DNA of 64,000 bases, taken from NCBI RefSeq assembly GCF_018310695.1, contig NZ_JAGXCY010000014.1, positions 1 through 64,000 of the forward strand. Direction: 5' to 3'. Made by a program: the position numbers and the translations under genes. Below the pieces are notes generated by a model. It was given only the letters and a program-made list of their open reading frames with translations, was not told the DNA's origin and made no database searches. Shown here one piece after another: positions 17,563-26,860 of the stretch. The stretch comes from Paenibacillus sp. Marseille-Q4541. Lineage in GTDB: Bacteria; Bacillota; Bacilli; Paenibacillales; Paenibacillaceae. How positions within the stretch are numbered: the first letter of the stretch is position 1; each line of letters opens with the position of its first letter.

Positions 17563-19197
17563 TCAGCTCAGGCCTCCGATATGTCCCGATTCATCAAGTC
17601 TTATGCGCCACGCCGCCGGTTCCGCAGGTAATCCTGGCATCGTGACCACCTGCCCTGTCAGCACAACAACGAATCCTGCGCCGGCCGACCAGCGGACATC
17701 CTGCACTTCAATCGTGAACTGCTCCGGCGCCCCGAGCACGGCAGGACGATCTGTAAACGAATAGGGCGTCTTCGCCATACAGACGGGAAGATCGCGTACG
17801 CCAAGCCGCTCCAGTTCCTCTAATGCTCGCCTCGCAGCCGGGCGGTATTTGACTCCGGCTCCGCGATAGATGCGCGTAACGACCGTCTCAATCTTCTCTG
17901 TAAGTGGCATGTCATCCGGATAGAGCAACTCAAACGTATCCTCTGCCGTTCCGTCGGCTAGCTCTGCCACTTCTTGCGCCAACTCGCGGCAGCCTTCACC
18001 GCCACGCTCCCAAGCATCCGAGACAATCGCCTTCACACCAAGCTCTGCGCAAAGAGCGGCAACCTGCGCCAGCTCTGCCTCCGTATCCGCTGCGAAGCGG
18101 TTAATAGCGACGATGACCGGCACGCCGAAGGTGCGCATGTTCTCCACATGGCGCCGTAAGTTGGCGAATCCAGAATGTATCGCCTCGGCATTCTCCGTCA
18201 AGAGCTCCTGCTTCGGTACGCCACCATTATATTTTAAGGCACGCACGGTCGCGACGATGACCGTAGCCGCTGGATGCAGGTTTCCCTGACGACACTTGAT
18301 GTTCATGAATTTTTCCGCGCCCAGATCAGCGCCAAATCCCGCTTCCGTCACGACGTAATCGGCCAATTTGAGAGCATGACGGGTTGCACGTATGCTGCTG
18401 CACCCGTGGGCAATATTGGCAAACGGTCCGCCGTGAACGAATACCGGATCACCTTCAAGTGTCTGCACTAGATTCGGATGGATTGCATCCTTCAGCAGAG
18501 CGCACATCGCGTCCACCGCCCGAAGCTCACCCGCTGTAACTGGCCGCTTGTCCATGTCATACGCCACGACGATCCGGCCAAGCCGCTCCCTTAAATCGTC
18601 CATATTTTCTGCTAAACAGAGCACCGCCATCACTTCCGAAGCAGTCGTAATAAGGAAGCCGTCTTCGCGCACGGTGCCGTTGTTGTCGCCGATACCGATT
18701 ACGATCTGGCGCAGCGGCCGATCATTCATATCGAGCGCCCGTTTCCATACAATACGTACCGGGTCAAGACGCAAAGTATTGCCTTGGAAAATATGGTTAT
18801 CAATGAGTGCCGCGAGCAGATTATGAGCTGATGTAATCGCATGGATATCACCCGTAAAGTGCAGATTAATATCCTCGGCAGGCACAATCTGGGCTTTGCC
18901 ACTGCCTGTGGCGCCGCCCTTCATGCCCATGCACGGTCCGAGCGATGGCTCGCGCAGCGCAGCGGCCGCCTTCCGTCCAATCCGATTCAATCCTTGCGTA
19001 AGTCCGATCGTTGTGAGTGTCTTGCCTTCCCCTGCTGGCGTCGGATTCATCGCGGTGACGAGGATAAGCTTTCCGTCTGGCTGCTTCGAGACGGATTCCC
19101 ATACATCCTCGGATAGTTTCGCTTTCCATTTCCCGTAAAGCTCAAGCTGATCTGGCGCAAGGCCCAGCCTGGCTGCAACTTCTGTAATTGGTTTCAT
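17563..19197 (-). CDS. fhs: Formate-tetrahydrofolate ligase
   Basis: Makes 10-formyltetrahydrofolate from formate, ATP and tetrahydrofolate, feeding one-carbon units to purine and fMet synthesis. Family motifs are clear: ATP-binding PTPAGEGKTLTTIGL near residue 55, REPSLGPCMGMKGGATGSGK, and LHFTGDIHAITSAHNL. ATG at 19197 was chosen because GGAGGCG precedes it; an in-frame ATG five codons upstream is part of that site. The 544-residue length is normal. The gene is visibly more GC-rich than its neighbours on both sides and stands alone, hinting at acquisition or relocation. Cytosolic. Confidence 0.95.
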   Translation of the reverse strand: MKPITEVAARLGLAPDQLELYGKWKAKLSEDVWESVSKQPDGKLILVTAMNPTPAGEGKTLTTIGLTQGLNRIGRKAAAALREPSLGPCMGMKGGATGSGKAQIVPAEDINLHFTGDIHAITSAHNLLAALIDNHIFQGNTLRLDPVRIVWKRALDMNDRPLRQIVIGIGDNNGTVREDGFLITTASEVMAVLCLAENMDDLRERLGRIVVAYDMDKRPVTAGELRAVDAMCALLKDAIHPNLVQTLEGDPVFVHGGPFANIAHGCSSIRATRHALKLADYVVTEAGFGADLGAEKFMNIKCRQGNLHPAATVIVATVRALKYNGGVPKQELLTENAEAIHSGFANLRRHVENMRTFGVPVIVAINRFAADTEAELAQVAALCAELGVKAIVSDAWERGGEGCRELAQEVAELADGTAEDTFELLYPDDMPLTEKIETVVTRIYRGAGVKYRPAARRALEELERLGVRDLPVCMAKTPYSFTDRPAVLGAPEQFTIEVQDVRWSAGAGFVVVLTGQVVTMPGLPAEPAAWRIRLDESGHIGGLS

Positions 19198-19529
19198 ATA
19201 TGACGCCTCCATACCTATTCTGCTTTAAGCTATTTTATTGTTGAGGAGAATCCATAAGCTTTCAAAAATGCTAATCAATAATCATCCGAGTTTTCACTTC
19301 ACCTACGTTTATTGCTCCTATATATTATTATAAAAAAAATACACCCCAAAAAGTTAACGAGCTTGAGGCAAATTTAGTACAGGCCCATTTTGCAAAGTAT
19401 ATCTTTCATATTTCTATAGAAGTGTTGCCCATAAACGCAGAAAATAGAGTATCGACGTTAGATTGCCGACACTCTATTTTTAACGGTTTATCTGGTCTTA
19501 CATATTCTTTCAATGAAAGTTATTTATTT
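19198..19529. other. Intergenic region
   Basis: An AT-rich spacer upstream of fhs and downstream of the 19530-20099 gene. Apart from the terminator at 19441-19480, no gene, riboswitch fold or clear operator was seen. Confidence 0.5.
19441..19480. terminator. Terminator
   Basis: AAAATAGAGTATCG (19441-19454) pairs with CGACACTCTATTTT (19467-19480) with one mismatch. T-runs lie on both strands. It serves the SF0329-like gene. Confidence 0.8.
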
Positions 19530-20099
19530 TCATAATGTACTCAGCCGTAATTCATAAAAATACTGCACAATGGGATGCTTTAACTTCATCTTTTCGGCCA
19601 TGTTTAATATTCGTTTTTTTCCAACTCGTCTGTCCACTAAGGCTAGAATATTCAGTAAAATATCATTACTCTCTAGGCTTTCTTCTATTGAAGTAGATAA
19701 AAACTTAGTAGCAACAACGACAAAATTAGATTTACTTAATGATGCCTGGGCTGTCAAAAGCTCCTTAGCAAGTACGGATATTTTTCTACTTCTTGCAATT
19801 ACAATGAGACGATCCTCTGGAACTGTCCCCTTAGTATCTTTTCTAACGGCTTCAATTTCTTCATTACTGATCGGAATTTGGATATTTGGATCATTCTTAA
19901 TTTCCTGCTCCGTTTGATACCATCTGATCGAGTTATTTATATCACTCATATTGAGTACGTTCTTTTTATCTACGGCAATATAACAAATCCCTGATTTATC
20001 AAGTAAATAACGGTAACTTGTTGCGCGGTATTCGACTCTTCCAATTAACGCAGGACAGAGAAAACTCTCCAGCTCTTTCTTCAATTTACTCCAGGACAT
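19530..20099 (-). CDS. SF0329-like protein of unknown function
   Basis: 189 residues, soluble. The N-terminus (MSWSKLKKELESFLCPALIG, then RVEYRATSYRYLLDKSGICY) matches what I recall of the SF0329 family. The C-terminal part (LNILALVDRRVGKKRILNMA) recalls a short SF0329-associated helical block. AGGAGG precedes the ATG. No function is assigned to the family; such genes are often scattered near toxin/immunity islands. Confidence 0.6.
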   Translation of the reverse strand: MSWSKLKKELESFLCPALIGRVEYRATSYRYLLDKSGICYIAVDKKNVLNMSDINNSIRWYQTEQEIKNDPNIQIPISNEEIEAVRKDTKGTVPEDRLIVIARSRKISVLAKELLTAQASLSKSNFVVVATKFLSTSIEESLESNDILLNILALVDRRVGKKRILNMAEKMKLKHPIVQYFYELRLSTL

Positions 20100-20361
20100 G
20101 TAATCCTCCTATTTCTCAATACCTAATCACCGTATTTGCGGCTGTCAGACTTTCTTTGCTTTCTTTTTGTATGATAAGACAGTTTTTTAAATTAAATCAC
20201 TTTGTATCTTCCATTCAGGCCTTCCCACGATTCTATCACAACTTTATTTAATTTTCAGTACGGGTTTATTAGTTAATGATTTTATTGCGCCAGCAACTTT
20301 TTTAAGATATGAGCGTTACTATAGTAGCGTTTAAAATATACAATAAGCAGGTGATTGTACA

Positions 20362-21216
20362 ATGAAAATAAAGTATTGGAAAAATGTGGTTGTCATTATG
20401 TTTATAATATCCGTGCTTTTTCCATTGGGAGCTCAAACATCTGATGCGGCTTCCAAATATGTGGAGCTAGAAATTGGGTGGGACGACGGCCGGATCACCC
20501 GTATTGAGACACTACATAAGGACGGAGTAACTTACGGAAGTTTATTTTCGTTAGGCATCGGGGCAGGTCTGAGCTGGGGGATGGAAAATGACAATACGGC
20601 ATTTCTGAAGAGAGATACCAAACACATTGTTGTCCACATGGGAAGCAGCATTGCCGAAGTTGATGGTCAAGAAGTGGATATGGGCAAAGAACCCGTGTGG
20701 TATATTAGCAACCTCTATGTACCGATTAGATTTCTCGCATCTGCTTTGGACGGAGAAGTAGCTAGTCGGGACGCCAAGACGGGAAAGGTGACCGTGACGG
20801 GACTGAAGAATTATACGGATTCTTTTCATGGCAGTATGAGGGGATACAACTATATGATTCAGGCAGCAAAAGGAGATCTTGAGATTACGAATGCATTTAC
20901 GGGTAAAAAGAATACAATACCGCTAGGCATAAAAGATATTAATGTAAATACTCACGAACTCACCTTAAACTTTAATCGGACTCCCAAAAATCTAACTATT
21001 GTAACAATTAATTATAAGAATCGAAAAACTGGAGACTACGACCTTTATACGTTGGTATTCAAGAATCAAGGGATGATTCGCAAATCTGTAGCTCACGGGC
21101 TAATCGAGTCACATGAAATCTTACAATCGGACGGCACCATTAGTCTCATTGATGACAAAAATATACGTATTATTGATGATGGAAGCGGGGATGTACTTGA
21201 AGTGATCGCTCGATAA
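20362..21216 (+). CDS. Secreted copper-amine-oxidase-N domain protein
   Basis: 284 residues with a signal peptide (WKNVVVIMFIISVLFPLGAQ, cleaved near TSDAA-S) and one copper amine oxidase N-terminal-like domain (about residues 60-150). That domain ends in the diagnostic WYISNLYVPIRFLASALDGE. These small domains occur in many Paenibacillus extracellular proteins as wall- or substrate-associated modules and carry no oxidase activity. The C-terminal half is unassigned. It is monocistronic with its own terminator. Confidence 0.75.
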   Translation: MKIKYWKNVVVIMFIISVLFPLGAQTSDAASKYVELEIGWDDGRITRIETLHKDGVTYGSLFSLGIGAGLSWGMENDNTAFLKRDTKHIVVHMGSSIAEVDGQEVDMGKEPVWYISNLYVPIRFLASALDGEVASRDAKTGKVTVTGLKNYTDSFHGSMRGYNYMIQAAKGDLEITNAFTGKKNTIPLGIKDINVNTHELTLNFNRTPKNLTIVTINYKNRKTGDYDLYTLVFKNQGMIRKSVAHGLIESHEILQSDGTISLIDDKNIRIIDDGSGDVLEVIAR

Positions 21217-21522
21217 CTATCATTATGACGTAAAGTATGTTGGAAATCGGGAATTAAACAGCCTAGAGTCATCTTTTATGGCAGGACAAAAACATAGTCA
21301 CAATCGAAGTCGCCTATATGGCGGCTTTTTTGCTTCTAATTTGGGCTCGGCTGCTTATTAGACTTACGGGTAGGGCAATCTTGAACACGGTAATGTTATC
21401 AATGACCTCTAAACTCCCTATGATAAGTACAGATTTTTGTTCATTGAAAAAGACTGCCGATATATACCATCGACAGTCTGCGTGAGAGAATCTACTTCCC
21501 TCTTTAACTTAGTTTAATAGGA
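21217..21522. other. Intergenic region between convergent genes
   Basis: Contains the terminator at 21308-21331. No other structure was seen. Confidence 0.5.
21308..21331 (+). terminator. Terminator
   Basis: AGTCGCC, TATAT loop, GGCGGCT, followed by TTTTT. It lies about 90 bases past the stop of the secreted protein gene. Confidence 0.85.
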
Positions 21523-22680
21523 CTAACCCCAATATTGCGCTGCAATACGTTGTCCTTGATTAATTTTCGCCCACTGTTCATCTTCCGTGAGTTCATTGCC
21601 ACCATCACAGGACGCAAACCCGCATTGATGAGAAAGTAACAATCTATCCTTATCAATAATTTTCGATGCTTCATCAAGCATTCTAACGACACGAGTCTCG
21701 TCGTCAAGGGTATTGGTTTTAGAAGACAACAATCCAAGTACAATTTCCGTTTCAGGCTTATCTTTGAAAACCGCAAGCGCCTCGAGTGAGCCTGCACGAT
21801 CATCATCCCATTCAAGGAAAAAGCGATCATATTTAAGCTGCTTCAAGAACAGATTCGCAATTTTGGCATAGGAGCCACCGCCCATATTACGGGAATCATA
21901 GTTACCACGACAGTTATGAGTCCACATTTTCAAGCCTAAGCTATGACCATAATCAATGACTGTATTGTTAATGTCAATAAATTCGGTAGCTAGAGCCTGT
22001 ACTTCCTCTTGATTGATACTCTCGCCAGTATATGGAGAGTTCGGGTTATCATCTGCAAACAGCTCCCATAAGCAATCGTCGAATTGAAGGATTTCCCCTC
22101 CAGCAGCAGCAAATTCCCGGACAAATTCTTTATAAGCCTTAACAAGACCGTTTTTAAGCTCTTGTTTATCCTTATAAACTGCATCTTTGCCACCAATGTT
22201 ATCTGACCATGATAACTCACCAAAAATATGGGATGGAGAAGGTACGCACAGCTTTGTTTCACGGTCGCCAGCAAGGGCTTGAAGTTTTTTATATACAGGA
22301 ATAAAATGATGGTTTTCTCCACTCAATTCACCTGTAATGCGCAAACCAATATCTTTTCGAGTCTCATATTTTGAAGTTCCATCGGTATCTCTAAAAAAAT
22401 ATCCATGATCCGCTATATAGCGGCTAATTCCTTGGAAGCCCCAGACAAAGTCCAGATGCCACATTGATTTGGAATATTCTCCATCCGTAAGAATGGACAA
22501 ATCATTTTTAATTTCTTTATCGACTACAGCCTGAATCGCATCCGATTCACACTGCTCATACCCTTGAAAATCCTGATAAAAGGGATAACTGATATCATCA
22601 CGATGTTCAATTTGATGTTTATATTCTAATAAATCTGTCGGACGCAGCAGGCTACCTACGATTTGAAATCTATTGCACAT
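21523..22680 (-). CDS. Cobalamin-independent methionine synthase-like protein (YxjG/YxjH type)
   Basis: 385 residues corresponding to the C-terminal catalytic barrel of MetE. Such stand-alone forms (YxjG/YxjH of Bacillus subtilis) are thought to methylate homocysteine from a donor other than methyltetrahydrofolate polyglutamate. Candidate zinc ligands are in KMWTHNCRGNY and LSHQCGFASCDGG; the acidic substrate motif is GGEILQFDDCLWE. GGAGGA precedes the ATG. No S-box riboswitch is present upstream; a dyad (22777-22793) suggests protein-based control instead. Confidence 0.82.
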   Translation of the reverse strand: MCNRFQIVGSLLRPTDLLEYKHQIEHRDDISYPFYQDFQGYEQCESDAIQAVVDKEIKNDLSILTDGEYSKSMWHLDFVWGFQGISRYIADHGYFFRDTDGTSKYETRKDIGLRITGELSGENHHFIPVYKKLQALAGDRETKLCVPSPSHIFGELSWSDNIGGKDAVYKDKQELKNGLVKAYKEFVREFAAAGGEILQFDDCLWELFADDNPNSPYTGESINQEEVQALATEFIDINNTVIDYGHSLGLKMWTHNCRGNYDSRNMGGGSYAKIANLFLKQLKYDRFFLEWDDDRAGSLEALAVFKDKPETEIVLGLLSSKTNTLDDETRVVRMLDEASKIIDKDRLLLSHQCGFASCDGGNELTEDEQWAKINQGQRIAAQYWG

Positions 22681-22776
22681 AAAAAATCCTCCTCAGTTAG
22701 CACATCTCTTTATGTAATGCTTTGATTCTAGCATGGAGGAATAAGATCCACATAACACTTAAAAGTAATATCTAGT

Positions 22777-22793
22777 TATAGCTAAAAGCTATA
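22777..22793. promoter_or_regulatory. Palindromic operator candidate
   Basis: TATAGCT-AAA-AGCTATA is a perfect 7-bp dyad about 100 bases upstream of the methionine-synthase-like gene, with a further half-site (ATAGCTAAT) about 20 bases beyond. Spacing and symmetry fit a LysR-type site, but no such regulator is encoded nearby. Confidence 0.5.
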
Positions 22794-22852
22794 CCAAGTA
22801 TCTAAGCTTACCATATAGCTAATATCATTTTTTAAAGGTGAACTATATAAAC

Positions 22853-22884
22853 AAAAACCCGAACTTAGAAAAGTTCGGGTTTTT
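22853..22884. terminator. Terminator of dus
   Basis: AAAAACCCGAACTT, AGAA loop, AAGTTCGGGTTTTT: a perfect 14-bp stem with T-runs on both strands. Confidence 0.92.
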
Positions 22885-22919
22885 ATACTTCTGTTTGAGT
22901 AAAATATGGACTCTAAACA

Positions 22920-23897
22920 CTAATTATCAAACTCAACATGATTTATTTCAAAATGATCAAGCAATACACGTACTTCATCCGTTGATTTGGTGTTCATCAA
23001 TTGATTTCTTAATTCGCCTGCTCCTCGGAATCCTTTGACATATATTTTGAAGAAGCGATGAAGCGCTGCAACAGAACGAGGCAATGCTTCTATATATTGA
23101 TCATGCAGATCAAGCTGCAATCGTAGGAGATCAAGGTGCTCCTTACTACTATGCTCTTTCGGTTCTTTTTCAAAGGCAAACGGATTTTTAAAAATACCAC
23201 GCCCAATCATCACGCCATCCACACCATATTTTGTGGCAAGCTCTAACCCCATTTGACGGTCAAGAATATCGCCGTTAATGGTAAGTAATGTATTTGGCGC
23301 AATTTGGTCACGTAATTCCTTAATTTCCGGAATGAGCTCAAAGTGTGCATCGACCTGACTCATTTCTTTTCTTGTACGCAAATGAATGGAAAGGTTCGCG
23401 ATATCTTGCTTTAAAATATGGGTTAACCATTCTCTCCACTCCTCTACTTCCGTAAAGCCAAGGCGTGTTTTCACACTTACAGGGAGTCCGCCCGCTTTTG
23501 CCGCTTGAATAAGTTCTGCCGCAAGATCTGGACGAAGAATGAGACCACTACCTTTCCCTCTTTGTGCGACATTCGGGACCGGGCAGCCCATGTTAATATC
23601 AATCCCTTTAAAGCCCATCTCCGCTAAGCCCATACTCATTCGGCGGAAATTCTCAGGGTTATCTCCCCATATATGTGCAACCATGGGCTGTTCATCTTCA
23701 GTAAACAGTAAGCGTCCACGAACACTTTTCATTCCTTCTGGATGACAATAGCTCTCTGCGTTTGTGAACTCAGTGAAAAATACATCGGGTCTGCCTGCTT
23801 TAGCTACAACATGACGGAATACTACATCCGTTACATCTTCCATTGGAGCAAGTACGAAAAACGGTTTAGGTAAATCATTCCAAAAATTATCTGCCAT
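22920..23897 (-). CDS. dus: tRNA-dihydrouridine synthase
   Basis: FMN enzyme that reduces uridine to dihydrouridine in tRNA. Motifs: [16 protein letters not shown] at the N-terminus, [20 protein letters not shown] with the catalytic Cys near residue 100, [19 protein letters not shown] with His, and TINGDILDR ... [13 protein letters not shown] for phosphate binding. The ATG at 23897 gives the usual N-terminus (MADNFWNDL); in-frame ATGs upstream (23927, 23930-23948 area) cannot be excluded. No nearby ntrC/fis-type partner is expected in this lineage. Confidence 0.9.
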   Translation of the reverse strand: MADNFWNDLPKPFFVLAPMEDVTDVVFRHVVAKAGRPDVFFTEFTNAESYCHPEGMKSVRGRLLFTEDEQPMVAHIWGDNPENFRRMSMGLAEMGFKGIDINMGCPVPNVAQRGKGSGLILRPDLAAELIQAAKAGGLPVSVKTRLGFTEVEEWREWLTHILKQDIANLSIHLRTRKEMSQVDAHFELIPEIKELRDQIAPNTLLTINGDILDRQMGLELATKYGVDGVMIGRGIFKNPFAFEKEPKEHSSKEHLDLLRLQLDLHDQYIEALPRSVAALHRFFKIYVKGFRGAGELRNQLMNTKSTDEVRVLLDHFEINHVEFDN

Positions 23898-24113
23898 ACT
23901 TAAATTCAATCCTTTCATTAATAGGTACATCTTCAAATGCTCATTCAAAATGAATAACGAAAATATTTCTATTTCTTTAATACATAATTAATAGACTAAG
24001 CCACCCGTTCCTAACAGGGTTGGAATATATGTGGACATTCGAATTAAAGGTATTAAATCATCATTTTAAAGTATAACCTAGCTTTAATCATTTTTCTTCA
24101 CACAAGGTCCTCT

Positions 24114-24275
24114 TCAGGCGATATTTTTCATATCTTCCCCAAGTTCAAGAAAAAAGCCGAAGAAAAACAGGAGTGGATACCTGAGTTTCGTTCGACTCGT
24201 AACAGGACTTTTTATGCTTTGACCCGCATGTATGATCCCACAAAATAAAACTAATAAGACTGCCATTAAAATCAT
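24114..24275 (-). CDS. Small membrane protein
   Basis: 53 residues with two hydrophobic stretches: MILMAVLLVLFCGIIHAG, a basic linker (KSPVTSRTKLRYP), then LLFFFGFFLELGED. TGAGGAT lies 7 bases before the ATG. It begins 31 bases after the MBL-fold gene on the same strand and could be co-transcribed with it. The positive linker and hydrophobic pattern argue for a real protein; no family recognised. Confidence 0.5.
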   Translation of the reverse strand: MILMAVLLVLFCGIIHAGQSIKSPVTSRTKLRYPLLFFFGFFLELGEDMKNIA

Positions 24276-24306
24276 AGAACTATCCTCATTTTACTTATGA
24301 GCTAAC

Positions 24307-25119
24307 TCATACGTACAGTTGCATCCCATCAAATGCTACTGTGATACCGTTCGGCTCAAAAATTCGAACCAAATCTTCGTGCAACAGATGAGCATTATGA
24401 GAGAAATGAGTGACTACGATTCGTCCTTCTGCTTGCATAACATGATTCTCTACTAACCAATCCCGTGTTTTTAGTGTATCCTTGACATTCATATGACCGT
24501 CACATTGTTCGGCATTCCCCGTCGTACATTCCAGAATGGCAAGATCTAGTTTCTTCCCTTTCAACCAGTTCCAAGTCTGTTCAGGAAACCAACCACTGTC
24601 GTGACCATAGAAAATGGTTTTGCCACCCTTTTCTATATAATACAATAAGCAAGTTTCTTTAGGATCATGGTTAGCAAGCAATGGGGTAATTGTAGCTGTT
24701 TGCGTTTGTATCGTTTCAAATGGCTTTAAGTTGTGGAATTGAAATCGATGGAATTCTGTGGCAAGCAATTGACTGCAGTTCTTAATTGGCAAGTCGTGGC
24801 CATACAGATGGAGTTCTTCTTCCTCCATAAACTGGGCATAACCAAACGCCCGAATCAATAAATCTTCAGGATACAAATGATCGGAATGTGAATGTGTAAA
24901 CAATAAATCACGAACCTTATCCATATCTACAGAATCACGAATGGAATGATATAAGGTGTCCGCCGGAAAATCAATCTTAAGTACTTCATCAATCAAGACC
25001 GAAGTGCGTGTACGAATATTCTTCCCACCAAGTACTTTGGCTTGCTTGCAAGTCTCGCAATGACAGAATAGCGAGGGAATTCCTTCAAATGCAGCCGTTC
25101 CATGAAAAAGAACCTTCAT
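24307..25119 (-). CDS. MBL-fold metallohydrolase, PhnP-like
   Basis: Metallo-beta-lactamase-fold hydrolase of about 270 residues. It shows the metal motif THSHSDHLYPEDL near residue 79, further His/Asp ligands in LLANHDP, YGHDSGW and VVTHFSHNAH, and a Cys-rich N-terminal loop (CHCETCKQAK) as in PhnP/coenzyme PQQ synthesis-B-like phosphodiesterases. The ATG at 25119 follows GGGTGGA. A strong terminator separates it from the upstream solute-binding protein gene, so it is probably independent of the ABC operon. Substrate unknown. Confidence 0.82.
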   Translation of the reverse strand: MKVLFHGTAAFEGIPSLFCHCETCKQAKVLGGKNIRTRTSVLIDEVLKIDFPADTLYHSIRDSVDMDKVRDLLFTHSHSDHLYPEDLLIRAFGYAQFMEEEELHLYGHDLPIKNCSQLLATEFHRFQFHNLKPFETIQTQTATITPLLANHDPKETCLLYYIEKGGKTIFYGHDSGWFPEQTWNWLKGKKLDLAILECTTGNAEQCDGHMNVKDTLKTRDWLVENHVMQAEGRIVVTHFSHNAHLLHEDLVRIFEPNGITVAFDGMQLYV

Positions 25120-25140
25120 AAACATTCCACCCTTGTAGTA

Positions 25141-25172
25141 GAGAACAACAGGACGTTAGTCCTGTTGTTCTC
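25141..25172. terminator. Terminator of the sugar ABC operon
   Basis: GAGAACAACAGGAC, GTTA loop, GTCCTGTTGTTCTC: a perfect 14-bp stem just past the solute-binding protein gene. Confidence 0.85.
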
Positions 25173-25195
25173 TCTGAGTAATATTCTAAACTGGC

Positions 25196-26791
25196 TCACT
25201 TAATGTTTGCATCATCCAAATACTGTATCCACTGCTTCGTGTATTCCGCTTGAATTTTATCGAGACCAGCTTTTTTGGCCTTTTCCATGAATAACTTCAA
25301 GCCGGCTTCAACATCCTCAACCATACCATCATTCAAAGGGTATAAGTATTGCTTTTCAACTTGTAGAAGGGCAGCCTTCTCTGCTTGATAAGATGTCCAA
25401 TCCTCTCCGAAGCCTTGGAAAATATTCGGCTTTGCTATCTTATCCATTTCATCGAACATGTCTAGCACAGCTTGATAGCTCTTATCAAACAACATGAACT
25501 CTGGATTTCTCCATGCCCATCCATTCATACCTTCTCTTGTGAAGCCGTTTGATTGGGCATCACCAAGCATTTTGTAATATTTCCCATCCTCGATTTCAAA
25601 ATTTTTGCCTTCGATACCGTATTGCGTCAGCCAATTGTAGCGTTTATCCGTGACCAATTTCTCATAGAAAGCAAGCGCTCTCTCTGGATTTTTGCTGCTG
25701 CGTGGAATTGCAAAGCCATTATGAATCGGGTGAACGGGTGAAGAGAATCCTTTTATATTTGGGTATGGGGTATAACCTAGCTCCCAATCCGGGTGCAGTG
25801 ATTTCACTTTGACAACAGCATCACCAAAGCGGTTTGGATTCTCAGATCCTAAAATTGCTGCGGCTTTACCGCTGGCAAATATATCACTACCACTATCTTT
25901 AATGTTCAGCATATTCTTCATAAAGAACCCTTTTTCTTGCCAACTCCTGAACATTTTTAAATCTTTCAAATGCTGCGGAGAGCCCCAATAGCTAGTTACG
26001 TCTCTTGGAGTGTCATACATGATGTTAAGTCCATATGGAACTTTATCGTTGGTATTCACAGTTTTAGTTGTCATTTGACGGACGGAATCTACATGACCAA
26101 CCTCAGTATCCGCCAGAGGCAGCATATCAGGTTCATTCTTGCGTATGCCATCCAAATACTGCTCTAGAGTTTCGAGTGATTCCGGCTTAGGCAAATTATA
26201 CTTTTTACGCAAATCTTCCCGATAGGCAATACCATCATTTACATACTCTTTCCAGATCGCTGGAACTGTGTAAATTTTCTTGTCAACCTTAACTGCTTCC
26301 CAGAAATCCTGCGGTACATATTCTTGTAGCTTAGGTGCAGCCTTCGGTAGGAGATCATCTAGAGGAAGGAAAGCCCCTTTCATCGCATAGGACTGGTAAT
26401 TTGTCCATTCTGCCGTAAAGATCAGGTCAATCGGCTGCCCTGAGGACAACAGAAGCTTATACTTCTGATCCCAGTCAGTCCAGGTTGTGAAGTTGAATTT
26501 GACGGTTGCATTCAAATCTTCTAATGCCATTTTGTTAACTTCATCCTGAATGACCTTTAAATCCTTTGGGGCATCGCCCAGCATATAGAACTGAAGCTCC
26601 ACTTTCTTGGATGTGTCGATTCCAACTGGCTTCTGCGGTTCTGGAGATGACGTACTATCAGGATTGTTCTTGTCTGTTGCTTGTGGTGTTGCCCCCGTTT
26701 CCTTCGCAGTGCTACTGCATCCAGTCATGACCATTGTGAATAAGAATAACAAGGTTAAGACTGATGAGACGACCTTTTTCCCCTTTTTCAT
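25196..26791 (-). CDS. Extracellular solute-binding lipoprotein (LplA/YtcQ type)
   Basis: 531-residue substrate-binding component of a carbohydrate ABC importer. It has a lipoprotein signal (LLFLFTMVMTGCSS, Cys about residue 25), a Ser/Thr/Pro-rich tether, and then a family 1 binding fold (VELQFYMLGDAPKDLKVIQD; KYKLLLSSGQPIDLIFTAEW). It is the third gene of an operon with two permeases and lies on the outer face of the membrane. As in other Lpl/Ytc systems no ATPase is encoded; a shared MsmX-type ATPase elsewhere is expected. The likely ligand is an oligosaccharide; identity unknown. Confidence 0.9.
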   Translation of the reverse strand: MKKGKKVVSSVLTLLFLFTMVMTGCSSTAKETGATPQATDKNNPDSTSSPEPQKPVGIDTSKKVELQFYMLGDAPKDLKVIQDEVNKMALEDLNATVKFNFTTWTDWDQKYKLLLSSGQPIDLIFTAEWTNYQSYAMKGAFLPLDDLLPKAAPKLQEYVPQDFWEAVKVDKKIYTVPAIWKEYVNDGIAYREDLRKKYNLPKPESLETLEQYLDGIRKNEPDMLPLADTEVGHVDSVRQMTTKTVNTNDKVPYGLNIMYDTPRDVTSYWGSPQHLKDLKMFRSWQEKGFFMKNMLNIKDSGSDIFASGKAAAILGSENPNRFGDAVVKVKSLHPDWELGYTPYPNIKGFSSPVHPIHNGFAIPRSSKNPERALAFYEKLVTDKRYNWLTQYGIEGKNFEIEDGKYYKMLGDAQSNGFTREGMNGWAWRNPEFMLFDKSYQAVLDMFDEMDKIAKPNIFQGFGEDWTSYQAEKAALLQVEKQYLYPLNDGMVEDVEAGLKLFMEKAKKAGLDKIQAEYTKQWIQYLDDANIK

Positions 26792-26860
26792 GTAAATCCT
26801 CCTTATTAGTTGCTATATGTCAGCCGATCGCATACGAGTTTCTTGCGTTTGCTTTCGATA

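Noticed and set aside
22681..22850. Possible S-box riboswitch upstream of the methionine-synthase-like gene
   Set aside because: The conserved S-box stems and core sequences are not visible; only a short dyad is present.
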